DNA of 64,000 nt. It comes from Cervus elaphus. Lineage: Eukaryota > Chordata > Mammalia > Artiodactyla > Cervidae. The position numbers and the translations under genes are program-made. The notes under the pieces were generated by a model. The model was not told the DNA's origin, searched no databases, and worked only from the letters and a program-made list of their open reading frames with translations. How positions within the stretch are numbered: position 1 is the stretch's first letter; each line of letters begins with the position of its first letter. Shown piece after piece: positions 12,310 through 24,000 of this stretch. The stretch covers positions 37,778,001 to 37,842,000 of the forward strand of contig NC_057831.1 in assembly GCF_910594005.1 (NCBI RefSeq), read 5' to 3'.

Positions 12310-12680
12310 TTCAGATGCTCTAAAATGCCTTCATTCTGTCTTAAATGGGCAGTGGAACTTCAGAATACTTTTGAATGAATAGATAAAAATCTTTTAAGGG
12401 AAACAAAAGATGGTATTAAAAACAGAACGAAATGAAATTTGTATGCCTTGATTTTTCATTTTATGCAGAGATTTATAAAGGTAAAGCTAGTATCTTACTT
12501 GGCAAAGATTTTTAAGATAGTCTATAAAATGATTTTTAAAAGCTATCTAATCACTTCAGAGTATATGTTTTTAATTGAGAAGCAAAATTGTATTTCAGAT
12601 TTATGATGCTGAGAATATGAACAAACTAAAAGTTGCTGTGCAATTGTCAGAAACAATAAATCCAACTTTTGGTGCTCCCT
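12310..12680 (+). other. LAP3: LAP3 3' UTR
   Basis: AT-rich sequence runs from the stop codon to about 20 nt after the AATAAA at 12655-12660. The cleavage point is inferred, not visible. A TG/T-rich stretch (12671 onward, TTGGTGCTCCCTGGTGTGGC) could be the downstream element. Confidence 0.75.
12655..12660 (+). promoter_or_regulatory. LAP3: LAP3 polyadenylation signal AATAAA
   Basis: Canonical AATAAA 346 nt after the LAP3 stop, followed by a GT-rich stretch. It is the first canonical hexamer I saw in the 3' UTR. Confidence 0.8.
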
Positions 12681-12799
12681 GGTGTGGCTCTCATATTCAC
12701 TTTTACTACTGTAAAACCCAGTGATGCTATTAATATAATTTATCTCTTCTGGCTGTGTTACATGAACTAAGTAATTAAATTGGGATATGGTGAAAAATG

Positions 12800-13005
12800 T
12801 ATTTTCTCAATGTTAATAACTTTGGGGCACTTAGTGATGAATTTGTGAGGCAGGTACCATTATCCCCACATTACAGATGAGGAAAATGAGACACAAGAGA
12901 GGGTTAGTAGCATGCCAGTGATGTCACCAAGCTAGTAAGTGGGACAGCAGAAATTAAGCCCAGACAGTCTGCCTCCAGGGCTGGCATTCTTAATTGTTTC
13001 ACTGT
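12800..13005 (+). repeat. MIR SINE remnant
   Basis: The MIR core text is clear: CATTATCCCCACATTACAGA, TGAGGAAAATGAGACACAAG, then the 3' text AGCCCAGACAGTCTGCCTCC. Limits are approximate. Confidence 0.7.
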
Positions 13006-13309
13006 AATGCTTGTTTTCACTTCTGGGACTTGAATGGATGTGGGATTTATTTGAAATAACTGAAATAAGAGGGCCATAAGAGAGACTGTCAATGGGTAAA
13101 CTACTTCCACCATCTGGAACTTCAACCGATCAAAGTTCCATTTGTGCAGATTTAGAAGAAAGCTCTCTTTTCTACATTTGTATTGAGTGAATAAAGTTAT
13201 CCAAAAATAGTATCTTTTTTTATTTTGACTTTGAAAATGTTTAAGACATTTTTTAATTGGAGTCATTTTGAGTATTTTAAAAACTTGGTATGTAAATGGG
13301 TGGTAGTTG

Positions 13310-13590
13310 GTTATTCAGTCAGAATTTGCTCAAATTCATGTCTGTTGAGTCAGTGATGCCATCCAACCATCTCATCCTCTGTTATGCCTCATCTGCCCTC
13401 AATCTTCCCCAGCATCAGGGTCTCTTCTAATGAGTTCACTCTTTGCATCAGGTGGCCAAGTATTGGAGCTTCAGCATCAGTCCTTCCAGTGAATATTCAG
13501 GGATAATTTCCTTTAGGATTGACTGGTTTGATCTTGCTGTCCAAGGGAGCACCACAGTTCAAACTGTGAAGCATCAATGCTTCAATGCTC
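13310..13590 (-). repeat. BovB (RTE) LINE 3' fragment, antisense
   Basis: Antisense BovB text: GATGCCATCCAACCATCTCA, CATCAGGTGGCCAAGTATTG, TTTAGGATTGACTGGTTTGA. A second copy of the same segment lies at about 24060-24300. BovB is a ruminant-abundant RTE element thought to have been acquired horizontally. Confidence 0.85.
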
Positions 13591-14505
13591 TGCCTTCTTT
13601 ATATTATGTACATGGGTATAATGTGTCTAAACTGGCTTATAGAAAGGGATATGCATATCATATCCATGTTAATAAATAACATGAATTTAAATTTGATTAA
13701 AATTAGGAATAGTGTGTAAACAGGTTTCTCTGGGCATTCATGTCCAGAAGCTACTTCAGCAGGAAACATGGAAATGATGAGGGGGAACTACTGGCTTGTG
13801 AAAAGAAAAACATTTAGCTTTCTTCTATGTGATTCAGAAGGCCAAGTCGGGATTTGATAGAAGCCTATAGAAGGCTTTTTATAAATAAAAGAATATAAAT
13901 AAAAAAATAGAATTTTTGTTAATAAAACTTTCTATAAATAAAAATAAAACTCTGTGTTTACTAGTGTGTGGGATACAAACAGAATGACCGGATTCCTGGA
14001 TTCCTGTGTTTACCTAATCTGGCTGAGATGAAATTTAGTTCTCACTGCTGGTGCATCTGGCTACCAAGTATTCAGAAAACCTTGGCAGATCCTTAAAACT
14101 TCCAGAGACAGGTGGTGTAATCTGCATCTGAATCACTAAGGACACGGCATGGCTTGCAGAGAGGCATGGCTTCAGACAGCAGCAAATCCAAGAGTAGTGG
14201 TTTAGAACACAATAGTGTTAATAGATCACTGAAGTTAAGAAATCTAGACTTCAAGTAGCCCTATGGCCATTGGAAACCCAAGAGTAAAATGCAAAATGTT
14301 TCCACTGTATTTTTGGTTTTATAGAAGTTACATTTTTAATTAAAACATTTGTTATCATATAATAGGCTTATTTTTCCAATATATATTTTCAAAGTCTCAA
14401 TTTTAATGCTTACCTTTTTAATAGGTAAATATTGCCCAACATACCTCACATAAAGAAAAACATTTTGGAGTCCTCAAAAATGTTTTAGGAGTGTACCTTG
14501 CCATG

Positions 14506-14636
14506 CCAAGCTGCTTTGGTCGTGTCCGACTCTTTGCTACCCCATGGACTGTAGCCCGCCAGGCGTGTCTATCCATGGGGATTCTCCAGGGAATAATACT
14601 GGAATGGGTTGCCATGCCTCCTCCAGGGAGTCATCC
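14506..14636 (-). repeat. Bov-A SINE fragment, antisense
   Basis: Reads CGTGTCCGACTCTTTGCTAC, CCCATGGACTGTAGCCCGCC, then TACTGGAATGGGTTGCCATG: the reverse complement of the Bov-A monomer. Confidence 0.85.
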
Positions 14637-15379
14637 CCTTACTGGGCTTTAGTTTCCTTCTTGACAATTATCTCTACATGATATCACTCTATATATGTAC
14701 ATGCTTATCCGTCTCTCTTCCACACAACAACGGTAAACTCTCCAAAAGCAGAAACTTGCGGTGATTACTGTAACCCCCAGATCACTAAATAGAACCTGGG
14801 ACATAGATGACTTAACAAATGAACTGGATAACTATAAAGTTAAATATAGTGAAAAAGTATTTAGCTTCTGAAAAGATGAATAAGCAAATTTTTTTTTAAA
14901 CTAGCATAGTGACTTTATTTAATGTAACCATAAATATCTAAAGCAAATAGCGCCCAGCACATAGACAGGGGGTCTCAACAATATTAAGTCGTTTTTGTTA
15001 CCTGGATCTCCCCAGAAGGAATTCGGGGGACATTTTCCCAGTTTATTTCCGCTACATCCCCAGTGACTAGATTAATAAGTGGCACACAGTGAAACTCTCA
15101 ATAAATGTCTGCGGGATGAACGCGCACCTCCCTTCTACCAGAGGGTAAAACTTGGCCCAGAGAAAGCGCCAGGTCCAAAGCAATTTCAGGAGTTGACAGC
15201 GAAGGCGGGACTGGTACAGGAATACCTGACTCCGCATGAGGACTCGCTCCACTGTACTTACTGATTCTCCTCTCCACACAACTGTGTTAAATCCTAGCCT
15301 TCAATTCTCAAGGTTTAAAAAAAAGAAAAAAAGTAAAAGCCTGGTTGCCTGTGAGTCTGGAAATAAAGCACCAAACGAA

Positions 15380-15483
15380 CGGTTTCCCGGGCATCCAACA
15401 GACGCCAACTCGCCCCGGACGCTGTCACATGACCAGTTACGTCACGTGACCCGCGGGCACCAGCTCCAGGCACCATTTTAAAA
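15380..15483 (+). promoter_or_regulatory. MED28: MED28 core promoter / 5' UTR with paired E-boxes and YY1-like site
   Basis: A GC-rich, CpG-bearing segment directly upstream of the MED28 ATG, with no TATA box. It holds GTCACATGAC at 15424-15433 and GTCACGTGAC at 15441-15450. Both fit the palindromic GTCACRTGAC E-box bound by TFEB/MITF/USF proteins (the CLEAR motif). CGTCA at 15440-15444 is also a CRE half-site. AAAATGGCGGC at 15481-15491 fits the YY1 initiator-type motif and overlaps the start codon. The TSS is inferred to lie within tens of bases of the ATG. Factor binding is inference. Confidence 0.7.
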
Positions 15484-15642
15484 ATGGCGGCTCCACTGGG
15501 AGGCATGTTCTCTGGACAGCCACCTGGACCTCCGCAACCTCCGCCGGGGCTCCTGGGCCAAGCTTCGCTTCTTCAGGCCACGCCAGGCGTTCCGAGAACT
15601 TCTAACAGTACCTTGGTGGACGAGTTGGAGTCATCTTTCGAG
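15484..15642 (+). CDS. MED28: MED28 coding exon 1
   Basis: Start ATG at 15484 and donor GTAAGG after 15642 (phase 0). It encodes 53 residues: the Pro-rich N-terminus and the first part of the conserved region, ending LVDELESSFE. Confidence 0.96.
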
Positions 15643-18600
15643 GTAAGGTGAGACGTGGGCCTTTGTGTTCCCAGCCTCCCCCCACCCCAGGCATGCTGCG
15701 CGTGCGCAGGTTATCTCTTTCAGCGATATCTCCACCCGCTTACAAATAGGGAACCGGGTTCAGAGAGCGTAAGTCACTTGCTTTAGTTGCCACATCGAGT
15801 CGTGGCCGAAATTCTCCTCTAGTAGGCTGCCTGGAGAATCCCATGGACAGAGGAACCTGGCAGGCTACTAGTCTAGGGTCGCACAGAGTCGGACAATACT
15901 GAGGCGACTTAGCACGCAAGCACAGGCGGGCGAATATGCGTCACCTTGACGTTTCTGGAGGCACGCGGACTGGAAGTTTGTCCATACCCAGTCGGGGGAC
16001 CCTTCTTGGTTCTCAATAGGTTGTTCCTGTCTCACGCCATCCTTGGTCCCGTCCTTGAGTATCCTTTCCTGCGTTCCTGCGTGTTACGTGCTCATCCTCT
16101 CTAGACTGCAGTGTCCATCATTATGTCCTGCATCCTTTCCATTGGGCTCAACCCTTAAAGGGTCCTGACGTAGTGGGTCTCTTGGAGCTGAAATGGAGTT
16201 ATTTAAAAGTTACTGTAGGGGAAGTTGGTACTAAGACTGAGGGAGGAGGAGGAAAGCTGGGGGGTAAAGAGAGAGGCAGAGGTGACCTAGATTTTGAGTT
16301 TTGCTGAAACTCATTTTCACTTTGGTTGCATATGACAAGTTTTAAGTCGGAATAGTAATAGATGGTGTGTCATCCAAATATTGCCCCAAATGGTAATTAT
16401 ATCAATATGTAATATTTCCTCCCTTCCACATCCATATACAACTACCACTTGGATATAATTGGGGTCATCAGTGCCTCAGCAGTCTGGGAGATTTTTCTTT
16501 TTCTTTTTTTAAATTGAAGTGTGATCGACATATACTAGTTTCAGGTGTACAACACAATTTGCTATTTGTATGTATTGCAGTGATCACTACAATAAGTCTA
16601 GTTAATATCTGTCACCATACATAGTTACAAAAAAATTTTTTTTAATTACTGTGTACATTCCATACCCATGACTTGTTTATCTATTTTTAAAGATTTATTT
16701 GTTTGTTTATGACTTCACAGGGTCTCCTCAGGTCTTCATTGCTTCGCACGGGCATTTTCCAGTTGTGGGGAGCAGGGGCTGCTCTCTAGTTGGGGTGTGC
16801 AAGCTTCTCATTGCAGTGGTTTGTCTTACTGTGGAGCACCGGTTCTAGGCCTGCAGGCTTGAGTAGTTGGGGTGCGTGGGCTCAGTAGCTGTGGCGCACA
16901 GGCTTAGTTGTTCCATGGCATGTGGGACCTTCCCAGACCAGAGCTCAGACCCATGTCCCCCAGAGTGGCAGGTGAATTCTTTACCACTGAGCCAGGAGGG
17001 AAATTCTCATGACTTATATTTATAACTGGAAGTTCCTGCCTTTTAGCTTTCACCCATTTCACTCATCTCATCACCTGTCTCTGGCAAGCACCAATATGTT
17101 CTGTGTATCTGTGAACTTGGTTTCATTGGTGGTGGTGGTGTTTTTAAGGTCCATATATAAGTGAGATCATATAGTATTTGTTTTTCTCTGGCTGACTTAC
17201 ACCCTCAAGGTCCATCCATGTCACAAATGGCAAGCTTTTGTTCTTTTTTATGACTGAATAATATTTTGTTGTGTATGCCATAACTTCTTTACTCATTCAT
17301 CCATTGATGGACACTCAGGTTCTTTCCATATATCTCAGCTGTTGTGAATAAATACTGCAATGAACATGAGGTACAGGTACCTTTTTGAGTTAGTGTTTTT
17401 ATTTTCGTCAGCTAAATATTCGTATGTGTATTGTGTCTTATTTATCTGTTTATTTATTTGTATTTTTTTAAGGGGAAAGAGGAAACTAAAATCCCTGAGA
17501 TGAGTTTTCCTCCCATCCTCTCTGGTGGCTCTGCTGGTGCAGGAGCAGCCCCAGCTTTCCTTGCCAGCCTGTGACTGGCTGGCTTCCTGGATGAGATGTT
17601 TTCCAGTAGCCGCAGGTTTCACAAAGCATGTGCACACCCCCTACATCCCAAATCCAGCAAGGGTCACCTTTCAAAGTAATATACAGAATGGGCAGTCTGT
17701 TTTTCCAGTTTCTTGATTGTTACAGGATTTTACCCTGGAGAAATCTTTGATTTTTCTGAAGGTTAACTGCAGGCAGGAGAAAGGCTCTCACATCTGATTG
17801 ATGGCCTAAATTTGAACCTAGACTTGCCTGCCTCACACCTAGTGTAGTTTGCTTACTAGCAGTCGAGGTCAGTGCTTTCCTGAGGTTTGAGATTTTCCTT
17901 CCTCACCACCCCCCCCGCCCCCCCCCCCCCCCCCCCCCCCCCGCCCAGGTCCCATCTGGTTCTCTTTTTGTCCTTTCTGTTCTGCGATCGCCCTTCTTCG
18001 TCCATTTTCTGAGAGTTACCCTTGCACAGAACTCCTGTGCCTCTAGATCCATGTGCCTTTATAGAGAATCCTTCACTGGGACTTGTTTGTTCATATGACA
18101 CCACTTTCTCTTAGGTTGTCCAGTCTGTCAGTAACATGTATTCATTGAGCATCCACATTGTGCCAAACAGTAAGACAGGCAAAATTCCCAGCTGCTAGTA
18201 AGGCACAGCTAATAATGAACTGAGAGAATGGCATAAGATCTGTTAACCAAGTTAAAAACAATAATGCAGGGCTTGAGGTTGGAGCATGAGCCTGAGGGAC
18301 ACCATTTTGAAAGAGTAGACAGGGATATCCTCTGAATAGGTGACAATTGACCTGATTCCTGAATGTGTGATTATACGCGTCATGTAAGCATCAAAGGAAG
18401 GGGCTACAGATGGGACTGGAATAGGGATCCAGGCCCTTGTGTGGAATGAGATAGCTGGAAAAGGAGCAGCAGTGGGAGAGAGACCAGATGGGGTGCCTGC
18501 AAATACTGGCTTCCTATGTGGGCCTAATGGGCTCAGTTTACCAAGTTTCTTCATTGACACAATGTCTTGTCATTTGGTATGCAAACCCAGAAGCTGTTAA

Positions 18601-21086
18601 CTAATTGAATGACATCAGGAGAAGTTATTTCTTACTGTAAGATTCTTGATGTGTGAATGACATTTTTTTCTTCTGTGATATTTTGATCACACAGGCTTGT
18701 TTTGCTTCTCTGGTGAGTCAAGATTATGTCAATGGTACAGATCAGGAAGAAATTCGAACTGGTAAGAATTCTGTCATTGCTGATTTTACATTTGGTATGT
18801 TTCAGTCCTGCTGTATCCTGAGAGAACTTTTCCAGGAGTAAGATTTGTGTAGTCAATCTATATACCTCTTGTTTTTGTTCAGTTTATTGACATCTCATGT
18901 CACTCATAATGAACCACTTAAAATGAGTGAGCTTTTCGTGTTGGTACCGAGACAGAGAAGGCCAGTAGTGGGCACTGCTTCTTAAAGAACTAAGTTTTGT
19001 GCTGCTTCCTTCTCGCCCAAGTTCTGTCCCCAGACAGGTGCTTGTGATTTCTTTGTACTGTCTTTTAAATGTTTAATTTCAACTGGAAATCATGATGTTA
19101 ACACATTACTGACCAGGGGATTTTCACAGAAGTGAATGCCTGTGGCTGGTGTTTTGTTATGTAAGTGAATATTGAAACATCTCTGGTCAATAATGTTTGA
19201 GTAACGAAAGACATGTATATGTCCCAGGTCAATGGGTTGTTAATTGCTGGATCTCTGCATTGTCTTTCTTTGGAAGAACTTTGCACTGTCAGTAGGCCTC
19301 TTATTCACTTTATAAATGCATGGATTATCTGCTATTTAATGTTGGTTAATACATAGGAGGTTGGGGGTCAATATTATTTCTGTGGGCAGGATTAAAACCC
19401 CTGATCCCATCTGATATTCTGACTGTTCGTTTATGAGAGAGATATGTGTGTCTAGTGTTTTCCTTAATTTAATATTTTGGTCTTTTTTTTTTAAAGGTGT
19501 TGACCAGTGTATCCAGAAATTCCTGGATATTGCAAGACAGACAGAATGTTTTTTCCTACAAAAAAGATTGCAGTTATCTGTCCAGAAACCAGAGCAAGTT
19601 ATCAAAGAGGTACAGCTCAGCTTTCTTCCCAAGTTTAAGGAAGAACAAATGCTGTCAAAATTCCATTTACACTTTAACCGAGGTGCTCCATTTGCCCACT
19701 AGTTACAGTGGGGCTTCATAGCTTGAGTGTAAAGTGTTGGTTGTCAGTATTCGTGACAACCTGCACCTTAGGAGTAGGGGTGGAAAGCAGGGCTTCAAAC
19801 AGAGCAGCCTTTACTTGTTTCATACATTAGTTTCTGTGGAAGATTTTTCTTTTTTTTAAAAGTTCTACTGCTTGAAAATATTGAAAAGCTATTAATGTAG
19901 ATGATAAACTCATTTTGGATAGAAACTAGTCTGTGTGTCCTTGGTGTCTTACAGGAAGGATTCTAGGCAGTTTTTTCAAGGAATCAAAAAGTTAGTGTTC
20001 TGTTCCAGGTTCCTTGAAACTCAAGATTTCATTTATCTCAGTTATTTGAAACCAGAGTCTTGGAAATAAATTGAGGTTGTCATTAATGGCATTTTGTGGG
20101 TTGGGCCAGGGTCTGCTCCCTGCAATGTGGAAGAAAGAAGAATCTTCCTGCCCAAAATACAGCAATTCCTTCAATGGGAAAAACCAAATTGGAATAATTA
20201 TTTTTTTTAAAGTAACTTCTCCCACAAGCTGAGCAATCAGTTAAAATGTTTTTATTCTTTGATACCAGCTATTAAGAAGGTAAATGGTAAGAAGATGATA
20301 TTCTTACAATTCACCATATCAAATCATTTCCTGATTTGAATACCTGAGTGATAGTCTAGGTATGTTCAAGGCCAGGTCTTAATACAGAATTTTAACACTG
20401 TCATTCATTAAAAAAAAACTCTTAAAAATGAGGGTTTACTACTTCATAATCTGAAATGATAGAATGGTAGTTGTGGATTCTTTTAAAACAGTTAATATGT
20501 GTTTCAGATTTTCAAGTGTTTCGATTCTTCTCACAGTAGGCTTTGGATATAGAAATGCTGGGTGCCCAGAGGCCAGGATAAAAAAGAGACTGATTTCTCT
20601 TTGGCTGCCCTTTGGAATTTTGTGACTTGTATTACTTATTAAAAGAACATGAAAAAAAAAAAAAAAAAGAACATGAATTAAAAATAACTCAGTGTTAAGC
20701 AGGCATCTTTCATGGAAAGAGTTGCTTTGGGTTATTCAAATTATGCAGCTAAGCAGAGTAATCAGCCTAGTATGGCTTAATTGATTCTGTTTTGAATTTA
20801 CTTCTTAGTACTCTTAACTAATCAGGAATTATGTTCATTTTTCATGAGTTTGCTCTGACTTCATTGCTTTGATTGCTTTCATTTGTAGGATGTCTCAGAA
20901 CTGAGGAATGAATTACAGCGAAAGGATGCTCTGGTCCAGAAGCACTTGACAAAATTAAGACATTGGCAGCAGGTGCTGGAGGACATCAACATGCAGCACA
21001 AAAAGCCAGCTGACATCCCTCAGGGCTCCCTGGCCTACCTTGAGCAGGCGTCTGCAAATATCCCTGCACCGATGAAGCAAACCTGA
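15484..21086 (+). CDS. MED28: MED28, Mediator complex subunit 28 (complete, four coding exons)
   Basis: MED28 (also called magicin or EG-1) is a metazoan Mediator subunit, assigned to the head module, linking transcription factors to RNA polymerase II. It is also reported to bind merlin and Grb2 at the cytoskeleton. Exons: 15484-15642, 18695-18761, 19497-19609, 20889-21086. These total 537 nt, giving 178 residues plus TGA, which matches the family. The N-terminus MAAPLGGMFSGQPPGPPQPP is a Pro/Gly-rich disordered segment. From about residue 42 (STLVDELESSFE) the conserved helical region starts. Exon 4 (DVSELRNELQRKDALVQKHL) is heptad-like coiled coil, and the tail LEQASANIPAPMKQT is the usual C-terminus. 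The ATG is chosen because it matches the family start, lies at the GC-rich promoter and sits in AAAATGG context. All splice sites are GT/AG. It is a genuine intron-bearing gene, not a retrocopy. Confidence 0.97.
15822..15925 (+). repeat. Bov-A SINE fragment
   Basis: Reads GCCTGGAGAATCCCATGGAC, AGAGGAACCTGGCAGGCTAC and GTCGCACAGAGTCGGACAAT ending GAGGCGACTTAGCA: the 3' half of a Bov-A monomer, about 180 bp into MED28 intron 1. Confidence 0.85.
16500..17430 (-). repeat. Antisense L1 3' remnant interrupted by a SINE
   Basis: Antisense L1 text on both sides of the SINE at 16690-17005: AAATTGAAGTGTGATCGACA on the left; TGAGATCATATAGTATTTG and TCATCCATTGATGGACACTC on the right. The SINE inserted into a pre-existing L1. 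Outer limits are approximate. Confidence 0.75.
16690..17005 (-). repeat. CHR-type tRNA-derived SINE, antisense
   Basis: Antisense order: TGTGGGGAGCAGGGGCTGCT, CTTCTCATTGCAGTGGTTTG, GCTGTGGCGCACAGGCTTAG, then GTGGGACCTTCCCAGACCAG and the tRNA-like end ATTCTTTACCACTGAGCCAG. Confidence 0.85.
17909..17946. repeat. Poly-C tract
   Basis: 38 bases of C with only two G interruptions (17917 and 17943), inside MED28 intron 1. Likely length-variable and error-prone in assembly. Confidence 0.95.
18695..18761 (+). CDS. MED28: MED28 coding exon 2
   Basis: The acceptor CACACAG ends at 18694 and the donor GTAAGA follows 18761. Reads ACFASLVSQDYVNGTDQEEI then RT plus the first base of a Gly codon. Confidence 0.96.
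18762..20888 (+). other. MED28: MED28 introns 2 and 3
   Basis: Two introns of 735 and 1279 bp around exon 3. AT-rich; intron 3 carries a 17-18 nt A-run near 20650 flanked by direct copies of AAAAGAACATGAA. No further gene content. Confidence 0.7.
19497..19609 (+). CDS. MED28: MED28 coding exon 3
   Basis: A T-rich tract then TTAAAG precedes 19497 and the donor GTACAG follows 19609. Reads VDQCIQKFLDIARQTECFFL, QKRLQLSVQKPEQVIKE after the split Gly. Confidence 0.96.
20889..21086 (+). CDS. MED28: MED28 coding exon 4 and stop
   Basis: The acceptor TTTGTAG ends at 20888. Reads DVSELRNELQRKDALVQKHL, TKLRHWQQVLEDINMQHKKP, ADIPQGSLAYLEQASANIPA, PMKQT and TGA at 21084-21086. The charged heptad-like first half is the coiled-coil region of MED28. 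Confidence 0.96.
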   Translation, partial: DVSELRNELQRKDALVQKHLTKLRHWQQVLEDINMQHKKPADIPQGSLAYLEQASANIPAPMKQT

Positions 21087-24000
21087 GGAACAGCCACCCG
21101 AACACGGGCTGGTGCCTGAGTCAGCCCAAACACTGTTTCACTAACATCACTTCTTGTAGACTTGACATTTTGGGAGAACTCTTTGCCAGAGAATGAGATG
21201 ATTTTAGCTTTGTGCTCTCACCTAAAATTTTCCCCTTATTTTTGTAAGTGCTATTTCTTGAGTACTTTATAAAATGCTTACTGCTGTGGTAAACCAAGTA
21301 TATTGTCTTTAGCAAAGTTTAAGACTGTTAGTGTGATGCTATGTACGGATTCCTTTTATGTTGTTTTTTTTAATGCTTTTATATTGTTTTTATTTTTGTA
21401 TGACTCAATCTCTGTGTATTTTCAGTTTTAGATTAGTTTGTATTATATGAGGGGGAAAGCTTGTTTGATGGAGCTGCATATCAGAGGATGAGGATTTTGG
21501 TTGTAGGCTTTCATGATAATTTACTCTTCATTGGCAGTGTATAAAAATATGCAACTTTTCTGTTTTTCAAGACTTTGAACTACCTCAAGAAGAGGAGTCT
21601 AGTGCACAGTGTAAAACTTCCAGAGCCTCACAGTGAGAATATTTTATAAATAGATCGGAAGAGGAAGAGGATTGTAATATCCTAGGTTAGTGTAGTGACT
21701 GTTACTGTACTTCAGTAACCTAGTGCTTTAGAAATCCAGTAGTATCCTTAAATTAATGTTGACTTTTATTTGGGGTAAGTTTATCTTTTGTGTAGTGTTT
21801 ACTTACTTTTGGGGTGCAGTGGTGGGAGCAGTGATAATGCTAGTGATGTTCACTTCTGCAATAATGAATCAGCTTAACACAGTGGACCCTGCTCTCAACA
21901 GAGGCATTGGTGAATATGAACTTGCTGTGATCATCTCTTGAGTTTTAAGTTTTGTGTGTGTGTTCTGCTCTTTTGGAGCAGATTTTTCTGTTAACAAAGG
22001 TTCTTGCTAATGGTGTTGAGTCCAAGGGACTGAGACCTTGAAGTGGGAGGCGGGCTGCAGGGTGCATGGGAGAACTCAGTGTGGGGAAGATATCTAACCC
22101 TCTGTTGGCCACAAAGGTCATCTCAGTTTCTCTGTTGAACTGTTGTTGAGAAATACAAACCGGCATTGTGCCCTGTCTCCTTAGATAAGGCTTTCCTTTC
22201 TCTGTTGTTTACAGTCCCTCGTTAGATTTCACCCCATCACCCTCAACCAGTGCAGCACTGTCTTCTGAACAGGCAGTACTTCTGTGCCTCAGTGTCTTGG
22301 CTGACTTTGTTTTCTCTGGTCTTGAAGGCCCCGCCCCACCCACCTTGACATCCACTCAGGTTTCCGTGTGGCCTGGATGTCACCTGGTCTCCACAGCCTC
22401 TGAAGGCCCTCCATCACATCCCCAGGACACAGGACCTCTTGTTTCTTCTGCCAGCTTGGCAGAAGAAGTTCCTTGGTTCTCCCTCTGGGTTAGTGATCTG
22501 TCTCTTTGTTCTCATGAAGAGTAGGCATTATTCCCCTCTGAATACAGAGGAACCATATGTTATTTTTTATACATAGTACTTGTTTTTGTGTGCTTACGTG
22601 TATGGTACATAGCCTGAGGCCAATGAATTCCTTCAGTCAGAGTGTATAGATAAAGCTTTTAAAAGTTGTTTTTAATCACATTATCTGATTTCAAGGTTGT
22701 TAACCTGGTCATCTTATGCCAATCAGAAACTCTGATTATAGAGACTGTTCTATTTGGTGCTTACTAAAAATATTTTGAATTAATGGTGTACCAGTTATTA
22801 CCATTTCTTTACTAAATTCAAAAGTTTTCTGTCAAATAACATTTCACTAAATATCTTTTTCATTTTTCGTGATGTATTTTGCTGGTCAACAAACACAGAA
22901 AACCCTCTAGGATGCCGCCTCCTTCGAGGAGAAAATAATGAGGTATCCGCTGGGATTTCTCTAATTCTCTCAAGGGATGACAGACCCACCCACACTTTGA
23001 GGGCATCTTTATCCCCTTCCTGTTCCATCTGCTGAAGCGTTTACACTGTGTAAGACAAGCCTTTCCTCCAGTGATGTGAGGCCAGGCCAGTCGCCTTCTG
23101 CTGGGTTTAACCCGCTGGGGGCTCTCGTCTGCAGGTCCCTCCCTGCAGCTCAGTGTCCTTGGCCGCCGTCTTCAGCATGCCCACTGTGATGCCTGAGCGC
23201 CACCCCGTTGCCCGGACCCTCATTCAGTCTCCAACTCCTCCACATGCTCTCACCTGCTTCACTTCGACACCTCATCATCTTTTTTTGAATTCGTTGTCTT
23301 TAACACATCTTAACTTTCCTCTTTGGTCTTCTGCCCAGCCTATAAATGTTGACATTCCTCAGGGTTTGGTCATGGGCCTCTGGAGGCCACAAAAGAGCCC
23401 TGCTCAGTTTTCTCAAAGGCCCTACCCTTCCTGGATACGACAGGCACGGTGGGGCTAGTGGGGCCGCATTATTTCTGCCCAACACAGACTTCTTTAATGG
23501 GCAGTCAGTCCTTCCTCTGAAGCTCCTCAGCCTGACCAAGGCTTTTTCTCCTAACTCTGCTGCTATCTAAGGTTCTTGCCCAAATCTTCCTTGGCTCTCT
23601 CTACAGGTGTCAACTCTGTATCAAAATATGAAGGCTCTTCCTGCCTCCTCCTCTTAATTCAACACAGGTGTTTCTCCTGAGAAGGGGGGAAACCTGCCCC
23701 TGCCATCAGACACTGATTCAGCACTGCTGGGCTGTGTTATTCTCCTATGAGACAGAAGCAGTCTAAGGATACCAGCCTCCTAGACAAAGCTACTCTGAGA
23801 CCATGATAGAGCAAAACAAACCACTTCACAACTCTATAAGCACAGGGAAAAATAAAGGTCACACTGCCACCCCTCAAATACCAGACATTGTCCTGGCTAA
23901 AAAATAAGTGCAACTTTTTTTAACCATTTGCAGCTTTATCTCTAGTCTGCCCTTTCTGTTGTTCAGTCGCTAAGTCATGTCCGACTCTTTGCGACCCCAT

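Larger units (their letters stand above)
12681..15380. other. LAP3-MED28 intergenic region
   Basis: About 2.7 kb lie between the LAP3 poly(A) site and the MED28 promoter. It is largely repeats: MIR (12800-13005), a BovB fragment (13310-13590), A-rich TAAATAAA sequence (about 13880-13960) and a Bov-A fragment (14506-14636). No additional gene was recognised. Confidence 0.75.
15643..18694 (+). other. MED28: MED28 intron 1
   Basis: A 3.05 kb intron made largely of repeats: a Bov-A piece (15822-15925), an antisense L1 (16500-17430) split by a CHR-type SINE (16690-17005), and a 38-bp C-rich tract (17909-17946). No exon was recognised. Confidence 0.75.

Noticed and set aside
17856..18104. Minus-strand ORF with a poly-Gly stretch
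   Set aside because: The Gly run is simply the poly-C tract at 17909-17946 read backwards.
20641..20680. Poly(A) run flanked by AAAAGAACATGAA copies, considered as a retroposed insertion
   Set aside because: Nothing but A lies between the flanking copies, so slippage or a tail-only event is as likely; too little to call an element.
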